Below, in pieces: positions 1 to 12,035 of a stretch of DNA of 64,000 nucleotides. Made by a program: the position numbers and the translations under genes. The first letter of the stretch is position 1. Each line of letters starts with the position of its first letter. The notes under the pieces are model-generated. The model did no database searches and had not been told where the DNA came from. It saw nothing but the letters and a program-made list of their open reading frames with translations. This stretch comes from Vanilla planifolia (Eukaryota; Streptophyta; Magnoliopsida; Asparagales; Orchidaceae). The DNA is taken from positions 503,501 through 567,500 of the forward strand of contig JAIUJO010000230.1 in NCBI GenBank assembly GCA_023846275.1. The letters run 5' to 3'.

Positions 1-1330
1 ATGTAGATATTAAAAGCTTGTATAATTTTTTTAGCTATGTTGATGATATAAATGATCCCCATAGCTTCCTTAATAATTACATGGCTTTATTAAGTAATAT
101 AAGGGTCATAATCGTGCTGCCAACTTTAGCAACATACACTATTTAGAGAGTTAGTACTGTTAATGTTTGCGAAATCAAACCAAACAAAAGCAAATGTTAT
201 ATGTAATATTAAAAAGAATTCCCACTTCATAAAAAATTTTTATGACATCTTTAAAACTTTGTTATAGGAAGAGTTTAGACAAGTTATTTGGGGAATCATC
301 AATCAATTTTAAACAACTCGGGCAACAACAATGCACAAACAGTGGAGTAGTTCCCTCTATTAATGATGTAGATTTAGTTAAACATCACTGGTGAGAGTGT
401 AAGTGGCAATTGCAGTGTTGTTGTACTTGGAATTATTTCGAGCTATTTAGAAGAATTGAGTTTAGCATCTTTTCATATTGAAATAAATCAAATAATACGT
501 GAAGTTATGATAATGGTGATAATTGGGGCTCTATAATTTTGTAACTAATTGCAATTTAACAAGTTATACATTTTAATAGATTGTTGTGTGTTATTTATTG
601 TATTCCAATATACAAAAAATGTTTCAAGGGACTTAGCAAATTTTATGTTACAAGTAACTAAAAAAGCTTGTTAGACATACAATAGAGCTTAGTATACAAA
701 AAAGCCAATAAAGTGGGCATATCATTATCTAAATGAACTACAATAAAAAATTTAACTTGTATATTTGATGGACAACCAATTATAAATAAATGCAAAATTG
801 TTATTATTATGGGTAAAATATACCTTGCAAACATCCTATTATCATAAAGGACATGACATTTAAAATATTGAATATGTTTCTTATATATATAGGGGTAGAA
901 TTTGCTATTTGAGATTCTTACATATTTTATATGATACAAATATTATTTTCATAAGATAGTAGCTTGTACTTTTGAGAGTTACTATTCATGTGCACCAAAA
1001 ATCAGAGCATCAAAAAATTTGAATAGTTGTGGGTGGTGAACACTTTTCATCTTAGTGCATGATTTCCTCAAAGCAACATTAATATTTGATGGATCAAAAA
1101 GGTGTGCAACAAAGTAAATATTATTAAACTACCATACTATTATGATGCAACACCTCTTCAAATCATAACACTATGTAAGAAAAAATTTGCCATCTCCATA
1201 ACATCCTATCATTGCATACTTAGACTAGCACAAAGGTCATCAAAGAATTATGCATTATAGGCTAACATGATCAATGTCTATCATATTATCATCCATTTGT
1301 GCTTCGTTGTCACCAATATTGTTCATTTTG
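1..1330 (+). mobile_element. LINE-A copy 1: 3' part of an L1-type LINE with RNase H remnant
   Basis: This is the end of a non-LTR retrotransposon, cut by the window edge. Around 567-650 one frame reads ILIDCCVLFIVFQ followed by RDLANFML. In plant LINE RNase H domains this is the strand carrying a catalytic Asp (usually VDC or SDS) and the helix after it. Stops and frame changes occur throughout, so it is not functional. The same sequence recurs in the same orientation at about 15,780-16,860, and in reverse at about 49,600-50,750 and 38,170-38,890; 180-440 matches the reverse complement of 50,320-50,600 almost without gaps. The reverse transcriptase part would lie left of the window. The short minus-strand reading frame at 658-939 is antisense to this element and has no support of its own. 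The LINE assignment rests mainly on the better preserved copy at 12,040-16,870. Confidence 0.7.
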
Positions 1331-2800
1331 TTATGTAGTTGAATTGTCGAAATTTATTTTCTGAGAAGAATAGATAAATACAATTTTCAGTTATGAGTGT
1401 AGGCAATGCATCTCAACTCTTATACTAAATGGACTCAATTTATATTTACATTAGATTAATATTCTTTGCATCTTTCACAGTGCAAACATAACTTTATAAT
1501 GATATCGATATGCATATCAAACAAATAAAAAACCTAGCATGAGCGTAACAAGAATGTTGTCTCTATATTGCAATTATCAATATGATGCTTGCCCACTTCC
1601 TTGGTTGTGATGGTTTATTCACCATTTTGGTTGACAGCATCAACAACTATCATTTCACATGTCCGACTAAGTAGTTAGAAACAAAAAAGAATAACCTATA
1701 ATGAAATTTAGAATCGATTTATCAAATGGGAAAAAATAAATTGTGCTAAATATAATTTAATGTTTGGTAAAGGAATATCGAAGTTATGAATGAAAATGAT
1801 TTTTAAGTATTTAAGTTTGAGATAAACCCAATTTATGTTGTGTCATGGGATACCACTTCTAACATGAAATCCTTAACATGAAGATTTAAAGTATGCTATA
1901 AACAAAATCATTAACAAAGATGTGCTTTGAGCAATCGGATCCTTTATTTCTTAGTAGAAGGTTGTTAGGATTAATGTAGTATTTAAGGCCAACCACTAAT
2001 ACACTCATAGTGACACTATGACCTTAATGGAAATTTTCATTGAACTTTATTGCTAAGTTGAACCTTTTTTGGGGATAGCTCACTTGAGAGTAATATAATG
2101 CCCAATGATTTAGAACTTAAAGGACTAACAACTTAATAAATGGCCTCAATGGCAAAATATTATTAATTTAGGATGCTAGGAGGAATTTCTATAGTAGGAC
2201 TTAGGAGAGAAGGTGATGAAGAAAAGTATAACAAAAATGGTAGAGTTAAATTAAAATCATAAATCAGATATCAAATCATCACCTAAAATACCTAGGTTAT
2301 AAAATACAATTATGCACTCTTGTAGATAAAGAAAACAATATTTCTAAAAGTTTACTACCAATATAGAATGATCTTTCTTTGCGTTCCATAGTAGGGCTTT
2401 AAACAAATCATAATAATAAACCTAAACTCAAAAGAAAAACTAAATAAAACATTATTCTTATTGAAAAAATGCAAAAAATATACTATGTGTTGGTAAGGGT
2501 GAAAATATCATGGTGAACTTATGTGAACCACTAAAAAAATATTAAATAAAAAATGTAGTAAACTAAATAATATTCAATAGTTAAACTCAATTATAATCAT
2601 AAGATAAGTTGTTTAACTTCAATATGAACCACTAAGAGAAACCCAATCTATCATGTGGTGATCAGCTCTAAGTGAATTTTCATCAAGCTTAGTATTAGTT
2701 TTATGATCTTGCCAAACATCTTAATTCATATTACATAGTTGATTGATAAAAATATCGTTGAAAAACTTATCAAAAGGCACCATACAGAACATGCAAAAGT
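1331..2800 (+). mobile_element. LINE-A distal segment, conserved between copies
   Basis: I can read no protein family here, but the stretch always follows the LINE-A RNase H region. It recurs in reverse at 48,136-49,560 and at 36,710-37,930. The best-preserved part is 2,470-2,640, which matches the reverse complement of 48,290-48,440. It may be the long 3' end of LINE-A or a neighbouring sequence duplicated with it. No poly(A) tail or target-site duplication was found, so the element's end is undefined. Confidence 0.5.
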
Positions 2801-4040
2801 GTATTACTATCCTAACTAAACAATAAGTTGAAGAAATTATTCTATCATTTTTCCTTTATTACATTTTATTGGGTAGTTTTTTGAACCATTTTGAAAGTCT
2901 AGTTTTAGTCATGTAAGGCATAGAGTTAAGCTTGTTAGGCATGCATGACCAAATAACCAAGCTCTTTAGGAGTTTATTTTTCATTAAACACTTTAAATAT
3001 GTTTGTTAGTTGGTTTGTAGATTGTTTTGGTCTATCATCAAGTAGTTATCAATTGAATTTAGGCCACTCACACAAATAGAATGTATTGTTTCAGAGTGAA
3101 TTGGACTACTTTCATTCATGCCCTAGTTTTGCTAAAGTACTAGGTCTTTTTTGCATAGCTTATTTTTCTTTTTGAGGTTATAATTAGTTTGTTGGTGAGA
3201 AATATATGAAAATCATGGAGAATAATCAGTAATCAATCAGTGACAATTTTAAAGATGATAATTGGAAGGTGAAATAACATTTATAGTCATATATATTAAA
3301 CATATTAGATAATATAAATTGTTAACATAGAATGCATGAATTTAAAGTGTTTCACAATTTGTCTCTTTGTGGTGAGAAATTAGAGCTAGAACCTTAAGTA
3401 GAAATGGATAACGAAATTATATAATATTTGTAGTTTTGTTTTACATAGGAAAATAAAAGTTTAGCATAACTAATAAATTTAATGAGATTAAATGTTCCTG
3501 ACCAATTTTGCATTACATGGATAAACAAAAATCAAATGTTTCATATCTACATTAAAATGTTTTGAACCAAAATTATCATCAAGATTTTTTAATAAATTAG
3601 GTATACAAGTTATGGTTAAATGTAAGATAATGATGTTGATCTAATGAATTTTTTTATCTACTGTGCCTACTTAATGTTTGCTACATTGAAGGGAATAAAC
3701 AATGATATCATGTTTCCATGGCACTATATTCATGATGGAAACCATTAATCATAGTACATAGTGCCATAAAAATTCACAATCAATTTTCTACTTTTGCTTC
3801 AATGACCACCAAATTACCGCCATACTTAACTATTTGTTGCATTTTTATAGCTTAAGACTTTATTAGACTAGGTGTAAATCAACAACAAGGAAATAAAAGT
3901 AGAAGAATTAGTCAATTGTGTTGCTACTACACATTATCATATACAATAAGATAAAAATAACAAACCACACATGAAATTGACACTATCATCTACTTCCATA
4001 ATCAAAATTACCCCTAGATTTTTTGCAAAGTAGAAATTTT
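2801..4040 (+). other. Arm-shared segment upstream of LINE-B RNase H
   Basis: There is no readable protein family. The segment is colinear with the reverse complement of 46,990-48,135; clear anchor pairs are 3,000-3,240 with 47,740-47,990 and 3,640-3,760 with 47,210-47,320. It probably includes the decayed middle of the LINE whose RNase H follows at 4,050, but I cannot show reverse transcriptase motifs. Confidence 0.4.
3712..3767. repeat. Nested inverted repeats (possible hairpin)
   Basis: Two pairs of perfect inverted arms interleave. ATGGCACTAT (3,718-3,727) pairs with ATAGTGCCAT (3,758-3,767), and GTTTCCAT (3,712-3,719) pairs with ATGGAAAC (3,735-3,742). The corresponding right-arm sequence near 47,220-47,280 is recognisable but does not keep the pairing, so a conserved structure is unlikely. 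Confidence 0.5.
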
Positions 4041-4049
4041 ATGATAAGG

Positions 4050-4490
4050 AACTTTTAGAGCCACCTCAGCCTACATAGGCTACTAGTTATTTCACAATAT
4101 ATGTTTACCTCCATCTGTGCTAGATGAAAGCCAATAATGTCCCTATCTATATTGTAAACTATTTTGCGTGTTTTAGTATTATCATTTGAGATGAAACGAT
4201 AAGTTTTTTTTAGAACTTGTTAAATTACCTCACTTATTCCTTACATCATGGGCACATTATTGGGACTGAGGATTACATTAGAACAATAGCTCACTAGAAG
4301 TACTAAAAGCATCTCTAAGTAGAAAAATTTTAATGTGAATATATTTTTCATAGCTTTTTACTCTATTCAAGTTTGCCATATTTACCATGAAGGGAAGACT
4401 ACTATGGATTGGGTAGGAAACTTTACTTTGTATAATGATTTTTTGTGAGACTAGGGCTTGTTTCTTCCTAATTGTTTTTTTTGTCTTTTG
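4050..4490 (+). pseudogene. LINE-B RNase H domain, decayed
   Basis: This is the C-terminal RNase H of a second plant LINE. Near 4,060 a broken frame gives PPQPT and then MKANNVPIY, where plant LINEs have a PPP.GW-KVN-DG entry into RNase H. Near 4,370-4,440 the frame reads HIYHEGKTTMDWVGNFTL, which matches the domain's closing motif, usually HI-REGN--ADWLAN, where the Asp is catalytic. The partner at 46,500-46,925 on the minus strand is better preserved (HIYYEGNATLDWVANFTL), which supports the call. Frameshifts and stops lie between the two motifs. The short minus-strand reading frame at 4,278-4,514 is antisense to this domain. Confidence 0.65.
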
Positions 4491-5590
4491 TTGTATTATT
4501 ATTTGTCTAAACATCCATTATGTTATGTTAGTATAAGCTTTAGCAACAATTCTTGAAAAAGCAAATGGTAAGAACAAAGAGCACTTAGCATAGCCATATA
4601 ATGTACTCATTATGGCCCAGAGATAAGGAACCTAAAGGAGAAGAACATATACAAACATCCACACCCACAAGGATCAAGCAAATAAAAGAAACTTAGTCAT
4701 AGGCACATATGAATGCCTCATTGCAATCTAGTTACACTGGTGGAACTAGAGCAACAGAAGGTCACATTATATGCTAGTCTAGTTACCTCACTAATAAGAT
4801 AGAGATGGTGTACTTGGGAAAGTGTTTGATAAAAGTGTCTTTGTGATAACAAAAGAACAAAGTCAAGGTAACATGGGAGTTGATTGAAATAATAAAAAAA
4901 CTTTAATAAGCCTAAAAAAACCTTGAGTAACAAAATTAGTTCAAACACTTATGAAAATAATATTGAGAAGAGTATTAAAAGCAATGATAAGTAGGACTAG
5001 AAATTTGATAAAACATTAAGCAATCAAGTGAAAAGGAATGAAAAAGTGAACAAAAATGAGATAAAAAGGAGTCAATAATTTGAAAGAAACAATATAGGGA
5101 AAGTAACCACTATGTAGCTATGATACGAAAGTGATGTCATATAATCATAGGTTAATCAGCATGGTGTCTCATCATTTGAACATTGCTCTACTCACAAAAT
5201 TAATGCTTAGATAAGTCATCATGTTACAGTTCTGTTACAATCAATGTTAGACCTCAACAAGACACAATGGATCAATTGAAATTTGGCTCCTACAAAGATC
5301 ACCATATTAAAGGATAGGCTTCATATTTTATAAAATCTCAAGAAAAACAAAAGAAAATAAAGAAAGAAATAAAAAATCAAATTTGTTGGCCAAAATCTAT
5401 TTCCACATCGATTTCTGAGAAACTACCATTTCATTTTAAAAAAATCTATTTTTTATAGCTATTTGCCAAAGTTATGGTAAAAATAATTTCAAAATAGCTT
5501 TTTAAAGAACCATCATTTGTGACAAAAAGTTATGTCATCAAAGCTATTGCTATGTAGTTTTACAAAAAAAGCTACAATTTTTGTTTCATG
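4491..5590. other. Arm-shared sequence, nothing recognised
   Basis: It continues colinear with the right arm: 4,500-4,735 pairs with 46,240-46,440 reversed, and 4,745-5,600 with about 43,660-44,560 reversed. Between these blocks the right arm carries the extra 44,564-46,235 segment. The left-arm junction, near GTGGAACTAGAG at about 4,740, therefore approximates the empty site. No protein or RNA gene is seen. Confidence 0.4.
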
Positions 5591-6580
5591 CTAGCTAGGT
5601 TAGCTAAGTCCCTTATAGTTTTGATGATGGTTCACATGTCACGGATTTTCACATCATGTTTGGGGTCAATGTGTTGCACATTGGGTCAGTGAATCTGTAA
5701 GATGCCAGTAATGTCCAAGGGAATATTTTGATAGTCATCTCACAGATTAAGTCGGTGGGGACAGTGTGGTGTTCATAGTGCCATGGGTTAGACCTGGGTT
5801 AATGTATCACATAGTGGGTAGTTTGGTAAGTTTTGTATTAATAGTCTTAAGTTTGTTCGCAGGGCACCGGATGTTTGCAGCTATTGGGTCGATCTAGTTG
5901 GTTATAACAACCTAATGGATCTGGATGCAATCATGAATTATGCAAACTCATGCATGGTATTGAACATAAATAACCCATTCACTAATCTATTTCAATGTAA
6001 TGTAGTCCATGTTTTCATTGAGTCTAATTGAGTGAAGTCAATGATGAGCGATAGAGGGAACAACGAATGATGACATCAATAGGAATGGGCTGAATAAGCC
6101 ATTATTTGTATCATTTATTTATTCATGATGCGAATTTTGAGCATATAATAAAGTTTTATGCTCCATTTTTATTTAGCACATGAGAAAATGATAGCTTGAT
6201 TATCTAACATTATAGATACATGTCTTAGTGCTGTTTGGATAGTAAAAATCTTGACTAGTGTCCTCTTTAATTTCCTTGAAATAGAAGAGTATCATTTGTA
6301 ATGAGTTTGCTACTCCAGATTAGTTCTCTTAAATCTCTAATGTGTCAAGGTTAGATCTCTAAGACTCTTCCATTATGGTTGAAGTATCCTTATTTTCTTG
6401 TTAACCCTTCCAATGAAAAAGACACTTCTGATAACTCTAACTTTTTCTTTACTTAGTATTCTTATCGATTACTCCTTCAGTCATCTTACTCTTCTTTCCA
6501 TGATAGGTTAGTAAGCACTCAATTAAGTGGTCACTCTTAATGGGAGTAGTTTTTTAGTCAAACAACTCACTAGAAATGAT
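5591..6580 (-). repeat. Probable Ty3/Gypsy 3' LTR and flank
   Basis: This is a somewhat less AT-rich stretch just past the C-terminal end of the minus-strand Gypsy integrase, where the 3' untranslated region and LTR would lie. It matches the right-arm sequence 42,760-43,690 in the opposite orientation; a good anchor is 5,630-5,950 with 43,340-43,560. I could not define LTR termini or find a matching 5' LTR between 9,700 and 12,030, so the LTR call is positional only. Confidence 0.35.
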
Positions 6581-6599
6581 GATCAGTTCGGTGTTTGAG

Positions 6600-7260
6600 C
6601 TACAAAATTTGAGATATTAAAGGTATTGCTAATGTTGTAATCCCCTTGTAGCTCCACGATGTTTGGATTTGGTATAACCATTTTTGATATTTGGATTGGA
6701 TGTAGTACTTCTACATGTAACTTCTACAAAGCTCATAGAGGAAACCATTCTAACTTTTTTTTTATCATCAATAATTATCCTTCTAAGTATTCTTTAAGCT
6801 TGTGGTGTGCATTAGCTAATTTGTTGTACTGCTCATTAGTAATATATATTATTTTCTTAATATTGCATGAATCTACCTTTTATGAAAACATTTATGTTTG
6901 TTCTTGAATGGGTAATAGTATTAGGTTGGAAAGGTTAAAGGTTTATATTGATTATTTGATTCAAATGGGCTCGATCTTATAGACATATTGATGGACCTAT
7001 TATAGGCTTTCTTAGCTTGTGATAAAAGACGGTCTAAATTGTTTATTTTTTCTTCTACCAAACACCATAACTGATTTTGTAGGCTAGGATTTACAAACTC
7101 GATTTGATAAAAAGCTATCGGTGACTAGGAAATAAGAATATTAACTTTATTTGCAAATAATTCAAAATTGTTTTCCAAGAATACCAACTAAAACAAACAT
7201 CCTTATCAGTGATTATGGTCTTGAGCAACTCATTAAACATAGACACCGTGTTAAGTATTG
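6600..7260 (-). pseudogene. Ty3/Gypsy integrase (core and C-terminal part)
   Basis: Read on the minus strand, the frame contains LLKTIITDKD at 7,199-7,230, matching the integrase core motif normally seen as P--IVSDRD, with the second catalytic Asp. WKTILNYLQIKL and a decayed form of the H-QTDGQTE-VNR region follow. AYNRSINMS at about 6,984-7,007 matches the plant Gypsy motif AYNRSVH-ST. TNEQYNKLANAHHKLKEYL at about 6,795-6,850 matches the helix before the C-terminal barrel. Stops and frameshifts are frequent. The right-arm partner, 42,515-42,742 on the plus strand, preserves the last part better. The integrase N-terminus and preceding RNase H are absent, because only about 60 bases separate this domain from reverse transcriptase. 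Confidence 0.8.
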
Positions 7261-7319
7261 TGTGGGGTTGAAGAATAAATTTTTTTGGTCATAGCTTCAT
7301 CGACTTCAACAAACATTTT

Positions 7320-8060
7320 CTTACCCATTCAAAATTTCTCTTCCTAAAATGATTAGTTACTAGGGTAGTGATGATAATAAAACTATCTTTGAATTTCCTT
7401 CAAAAGTTTGTTAGGCCATGAAAACTCTTTAAATCATGGATTGATGATGATCTTGGTTAATCAATTGTAGCATTAATCTTGTCAAAGTATGATGATATAT
7501 CATCTTTCATGGTTTGAAGCCTAAAAAGTTAACATGATGGGAACACAAATGTTCAGATTTTATGTTGGGTAGAGGTGTTCTCCAAAAGCATTGAACAATT
7601 TTTTTAAGGTGTTCTAGTTTATGTTCAATGGTACAATTAAAGTTCAAGAAGTCAATAAAGTAAACAATAACAAACTTTCCTAATTATGATGTTTGGGTTG
7701 TTATTCTTATCAATGTGCTTAGTGTATTAAATATGGAGAAGGGAATGGCTAAATACTTTTATAAACTATCTCTTGTTTTGATAGTAGTTTTTTACTCATC
7801 CTATAACTTGATTCTATCTTGGTGTCTTCTGCTTCTTAAATTGATTTTGGATAAAATAGTGGCTCCATTAGTTTGGTCCAACATTTCATCCAAGCAAGGG
7901 ATAAGAAACCTATACTTCGCATAATTTTGCTAATTCCTCTTTTATCGAAACATAATCTCCATGAACCATCATTCTTTAGGGCTTGAGGGGTGTGACCAAC
8001 ACATGGATTTTGACGTTATCAAAAGAATCATCTGTCTAATAAGTCATGCACTTGTTAGGT
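7320..8060 (-). pseudogene. Ty3/Gypsy reverse transcriptase, inactive
   Basis: The minus-strand translation follows the Ty3/Gypsy reverse transcriptase in order. KYRFLIPCLDEMLD (7,879-7,920) corresponds to KYRFPIPRLDDMLD. ATILSKINL follows, where the catalytic Asp of SKIDL is now Asn. Then comes KTTIKTRDSL. FVIVYFIDFLNF (about 7,639-7,674) stands for FVVVYFDDILIY, with the first Asp of the catalytic pair replaced by Ile. Finally LKSFHGLTNF is followed by RKF and NFEWV (7,323-7,425), matching V-SFHGL--FYRRFI and F-W. Internal stops include one inside NF-RKF. With two catalytic positions lost it cannot be active. Plus-strand reading frames here, such as 7,715-7,924, are antisense. Confidence 0.85.
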
Positions 8061-8560
8061 GAGTTCTTAATGTTTGAAATGATTCAACTTATAATGTGAT
8101 AAATTGAGTGAACTAGCACCATGTATAAGGCCTATAGCACATTGGATGTCAAGAAGAGGTGGTAAACCGTGGAGTTCATTTGTAAAAATTTTATGGAAGC
8201 TAAATAAAATGGATTCTATAGTGGGTAGTATTGTTATATATGGTATTATTATGGCTTAAATGAAAGTTTTATTGATAAATTCTTTATCTACTTTACCATT
8301 GGACATAATTAATGTTTTTTTATTTAGAGTGTTAGGTGGTTTTTGATAGATTGGATATGATCTTTAACTGTTGATGGGTGTGTATTAAATTTTTATTTGT
8401 GATATGTAAATATGTAAGTGTTGGCTTTGCTAGCATTAATGGTATCATGGCCATATAATCATGGTCATAATAAGATGATACTTCATATTACCATAGTAGC
8501 AACATGATAGAAAATATCTTCCAATTTGTTGGCCAAATTTAATTGCTATAATTCATTTTG
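8061..8560 (-). pseudogene. Ty3/Gypsy protease-RT linker region
   Basis: Upstream of reverse transcriptase on the minus strand, ELHGLPPLLDIQCAIGLIHG (8,118-8,178) matches the plant Gypsy linker usually read as LP-GLPPLRDIQH-IDLVPG. Further upstream, SKANTYIFTYHK (8,395-8,430) resembles the segment after the aspartic protease, usually GK-NTYSF-H-GK. I could not identify the protease DTG/DSG motif. The plus-strand reading frame 8,615-8,812 is not supported as a gene. Confidence 0.6.
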
Positions 8561-9539
8561 TCTTTACACTCATGGATATTTTGTTAATAACAACATAATG
8601 GCTGGGCTTGGGTAGTGAATGATCGAAAGTGTGATGCATGTTACACCATTTGTACAAATTTAGATGATGGTACTACCAGTTTCCATAAAGAGAAGCTACC
8701 ATTTGGTGATTGGTTAATAGGTTGGTTGGATTTCATTGTAAGTTTAAGGATAGGAAGGGCTCGTAGTGGGATGTTTTGGTACACTACTTATGAAGCATCT
8801 GGGATTAGTTAACTAGAAGTCGGACATTGTTGATACTTCAACTTTTTGATTGGATAAATGTTTCCAAGTTTCACTGTCAATAGTAATCCTGTAGGCCTCT
8901 TTTGAGGTGTCAATGTTTTGCATCAAAAGTTCCCTCTACATATATCTCTTAGCCCTACTGAAAAATCAGAAGAAAAGATGACTAATTTGTCTTCACTAAC
9001 ACCACAATACAAATGTATTCAACTAAATGAGTAATGTACTCATTACGTAGTTTCCTCTTTTTGTTAGGCATGTCATTGGTCAAGTAAGTGATTCTTTTAT
9101 AAGAGCATATGTATTTTGATGAGTGGTGATCCCCTTTGTTGAGAATGGACTCCTACGATTGTTATAGATAGTTGAGTTTATTTTGTTAGTTTGATTTGTG
9201 TAATCAACTCTGTTTGTTTTTCATTAAGTTTATACCATTGGAAGCAATAGTCCAAGGAAACCTTCTATTCTATATATTCCTTAAGGTTAATGACACGTCC
9301 ATGGTTGAGAATGTCACATTTTATAAACTTCCTATGTTTATTATATCATTTTCTTAGAATCAACCATAGAAAGGATTGTTGATTATAAGATGTATTTGAT
9401 TTGAGTGAATGACAACTTTAGTATTGAAAAGGTGGGCTCATTTTGAGCTTGTTCTAGTTCAATGATCCTTAAACAATATCTCTCTAACTTCTCTTCCAAA
9501 GTTTGTAGTCAAGACAAAAGATCTTTGAGGGTCACTTGT

Positions 9540-9720
9540 GGTATGTTGATGCGTGAGTGCTCCATGTTATAAGTTTCACATTATATCAATTTTATAAATT
9601 GTGCCTATAGAAGAGGTCCCACAAATTGTGCCACTTTAAGTTGGTCCTCATGGGTAAGCACAAAGTAGCTTATCCAAGTGCATTTGTGAGTAATATGAGC
9701 TCGTGATCTAGGTTAGAATT
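9540..9720 (-). pseudogene. Possible Ty3/Gypsy gag fragment
   Basis: On the minus strand, HEDQLKVAQFVGPL resembles the retrotransposon gag core motif E-EQ-VARF--GL, and it lies where gag should be, upstream of the protease/RT linker. The match is short. I found no zinc knuckle between it and the protease region. Confidence 0.35.
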
Positions 9721-12035
9721 TGAAGACCTGTTCATTGATCTATTTTAACAAAACATGGTAAATGTATTCTACGAAGTCTAATAAGGTCAGTGGTGGGTAA
9801 CAAATGATGGCATCGATGAAAAGGGGCCATTTTTTTGTTCTTTTTGCCTTGTTTGCATGAAATTTGACCTTCAAAAGGTAAACACACAACTTCACCTTGA
9901 CTATTTTTTGCCTTGTGCTGGTACTCAACCTCTTGTATTTTTTTCTAGTTGGAACATAATCTAAGTTGTTCTCTTACAATGCTAAAGCAAAACTTTCTTG
10001 ATACTTCATGGGTTAGACTCAACCATCATAAACATTGCTACTTTTGTGACTAAAGCCCAGTGAAGTTATAATTCTAAAAATAACAGCCTTTACTTGAAGC
10101 ATAGTACATAATATCTTGTAAAATGTGGGTCATGTGTAGAACATATGAAAAATAAAAAGAAACATTCCCACAAACTTTTTTGATGCATTAGTTTGATAGG
10201 GAAATTATGTACAACATTATACTTGGCTTTTTTTAACAAAACATTAAATAAGTAGTTGCATGATTTTGAAGTTCGCAAGGGTTTTAAAAAAGTTAAATGT
10301 CACAAACTTAATTTAGTGAAGGCATTGTAGAATTTGATTACTTTTAGAAATGTTATGTAGCACCTATTCAAAATTTTTTTTTTAACTATACTTACAAAAA
10401 CTTTCGAATAGTTTTTCTTTCTTAGAGTTAATTTGATCACTTCCAATTGTGAATTTACAATTAAACTTTCAAAGATAGGCTTAGAACTAACTTAAGAATG
10501 TCTACAAATGTTCACTAACTTAAGAATGTCTACAAATGTTCACTAACTTAAGAATTTCTACAAATGGTCATAAATTATTGATGAAGTTGTTGCAAGAATT
10601 GATAAAAAATGTTGTAAGGATTGATGTAGTTGTTGCAAGGATTTCTACTATGCCCATCATATGGCAAACGTTACTAGTTTAGTGGAAGCCTGGCTAGGTT
10701 GTCTGTTATTTAATGAGGTATTTGCATTTGTGGTAGGCTCATTTGAAATCGTTATGTGATTTATTTATTTTCACTATTGTTTTTTCAATTATAGTATGTT
10801 TACAAATCTATGGAATGATTTCAAATGATCAAAATAGTTGATACATTTTTTATGGTGAATTGTTTCCAATATCTATTAACGTTGTGGATTGACCATTTTT
10901 ATTTCCTTGCAAACATTATGCATTACGGGAAAATGCTTTTAAAGTTTTTTTTGAAACATAAACTATAATTTGTTCAATTTCTTGATCTGTTCTAGCATTA
11001 TTCTCAATGATAGAGGTCATAAGCCACGTATATTACTCAACATAATCCAAGAGGGCAAAATCTTTTACACTTTACTTTGCCTCGTAGCATTGGGATAAAA
11101 GTCCACAACTTTTCCTCTTGTTATGAAGAAAAGAAAGATTTAGGTAAGTTATTTGGAGATAAATTATCTAAAATCACTATTTTACACTAGAAAGAGAAGA
11201 AGAAAAAGAAATATAAAGGGAAAGTAACATCACGTACACTTGAACTTAATTTGTCGATCAAAGGTGTATAGTTTATTTGATATCTTGATGATACCGCACT
11301 TGTTGAACATGACGATAATTTATCTAAATGCTTTAACTATTTTTTACATGAGCATATGAAGCTAATCAATATTATGCTAACTTAAAAGTGAGAGCAACAA
11401 ACACAAACAACATATTCATGACTTACAAGAGGCATGAAATTTTTGAAGTAATGAATTACTCTAAGAGGCTGTGTAGTCACATATCAATTTTTTAAGTGAC
11501 TTAGATAACAAGTATTTTTACTATGGAAATAATTATTTTTAGGTAATTCTTGAATTGATTCTTTGAATTGATTGATTATTTTGTTAAGAAAAAAATGTAG
11601 TTGTCAAAGAAGCATTTATTAACTCAGTTGTGTTGCAAAGGAAACTTATTAAATTGAAGGAAAATTTTGTCAATATCCCTAAACATGTTACTTGATGCAC
11701 ACAAGTTATTCAGTTGTGAATTTTAGAGGATTTTGTAAGGCTATTAATAGTCCATCTCATTTATGTATGCCTTCTACCTTTTGTTTCAATTGATTTTGGA
11801 ACAGTCACTTGGGTTGGAACACAATGAAGCACCCACCAATTCATTATTTTAGTACTTCACTTAATAACATCCGTGACAAGGCCCTTTCAAGTTAGATGTT
11901 GCTACTTTGAATATCACACATCCTAAAATGTGTTATGCATTGACTTGGAGTTAGCAAAAGTGTTGCCAAACATAATTGGAATTTCTACTAAAGGTGTTCC
12001 AAACAATGGCTTTTGTCAGAAATTCTTGTATGATA
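9721..12035 (-). mobile_element. Presumed 5' part of the Gypsy element, unassigned
   Basis: This lies between the gag-like motif and the start of LINE-A copy 2. The whole interval of about 6,780-12,040 is missing from the right arm, which suggests it belongs to the same inserted Gypsy element. I could not recognise a 5' LTR, primer-binding site or gag start. The two small minus-strand reading frames at 9,740-9,928 and 10,090-10,278 resemble nothing I know. Confidence 0.3.
10486..10569. repeat. 28-bp tandem repeat, three copies
   Basis: The unit begins ACTAACTTAAGAATG and ends CTACAAATGTTC. Copies start at 10,486, 10,514 and 10,542. The first two are identical; the third differs at a few positions near its middle and end. 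Near-identity in otherwise decayed sequence suggests a recent local expansion. Confidence 0.9.

Noticed and set aside
5380..5600. Runs around AAAGCTA/TAGCTTT as terminal inverted repeats of a MITE
   Set aside because: The words recur irregularly and no pair of matching termini with a target duplication could be set.
8615..8812. Plus-strand frame with Trp- and Cys-rich translation as a small secreted protein
   Set aside because: It lies antisense to the Gypsy protease/gag interval, has no signal peptide, and its composition follows from the opposite strand.
10486..10569. CRISPR-like array (28-bp repeats)
   Set aside because: The repeats are directly adjacent with no spacers, and the setting is plant retrotransposon DNA.
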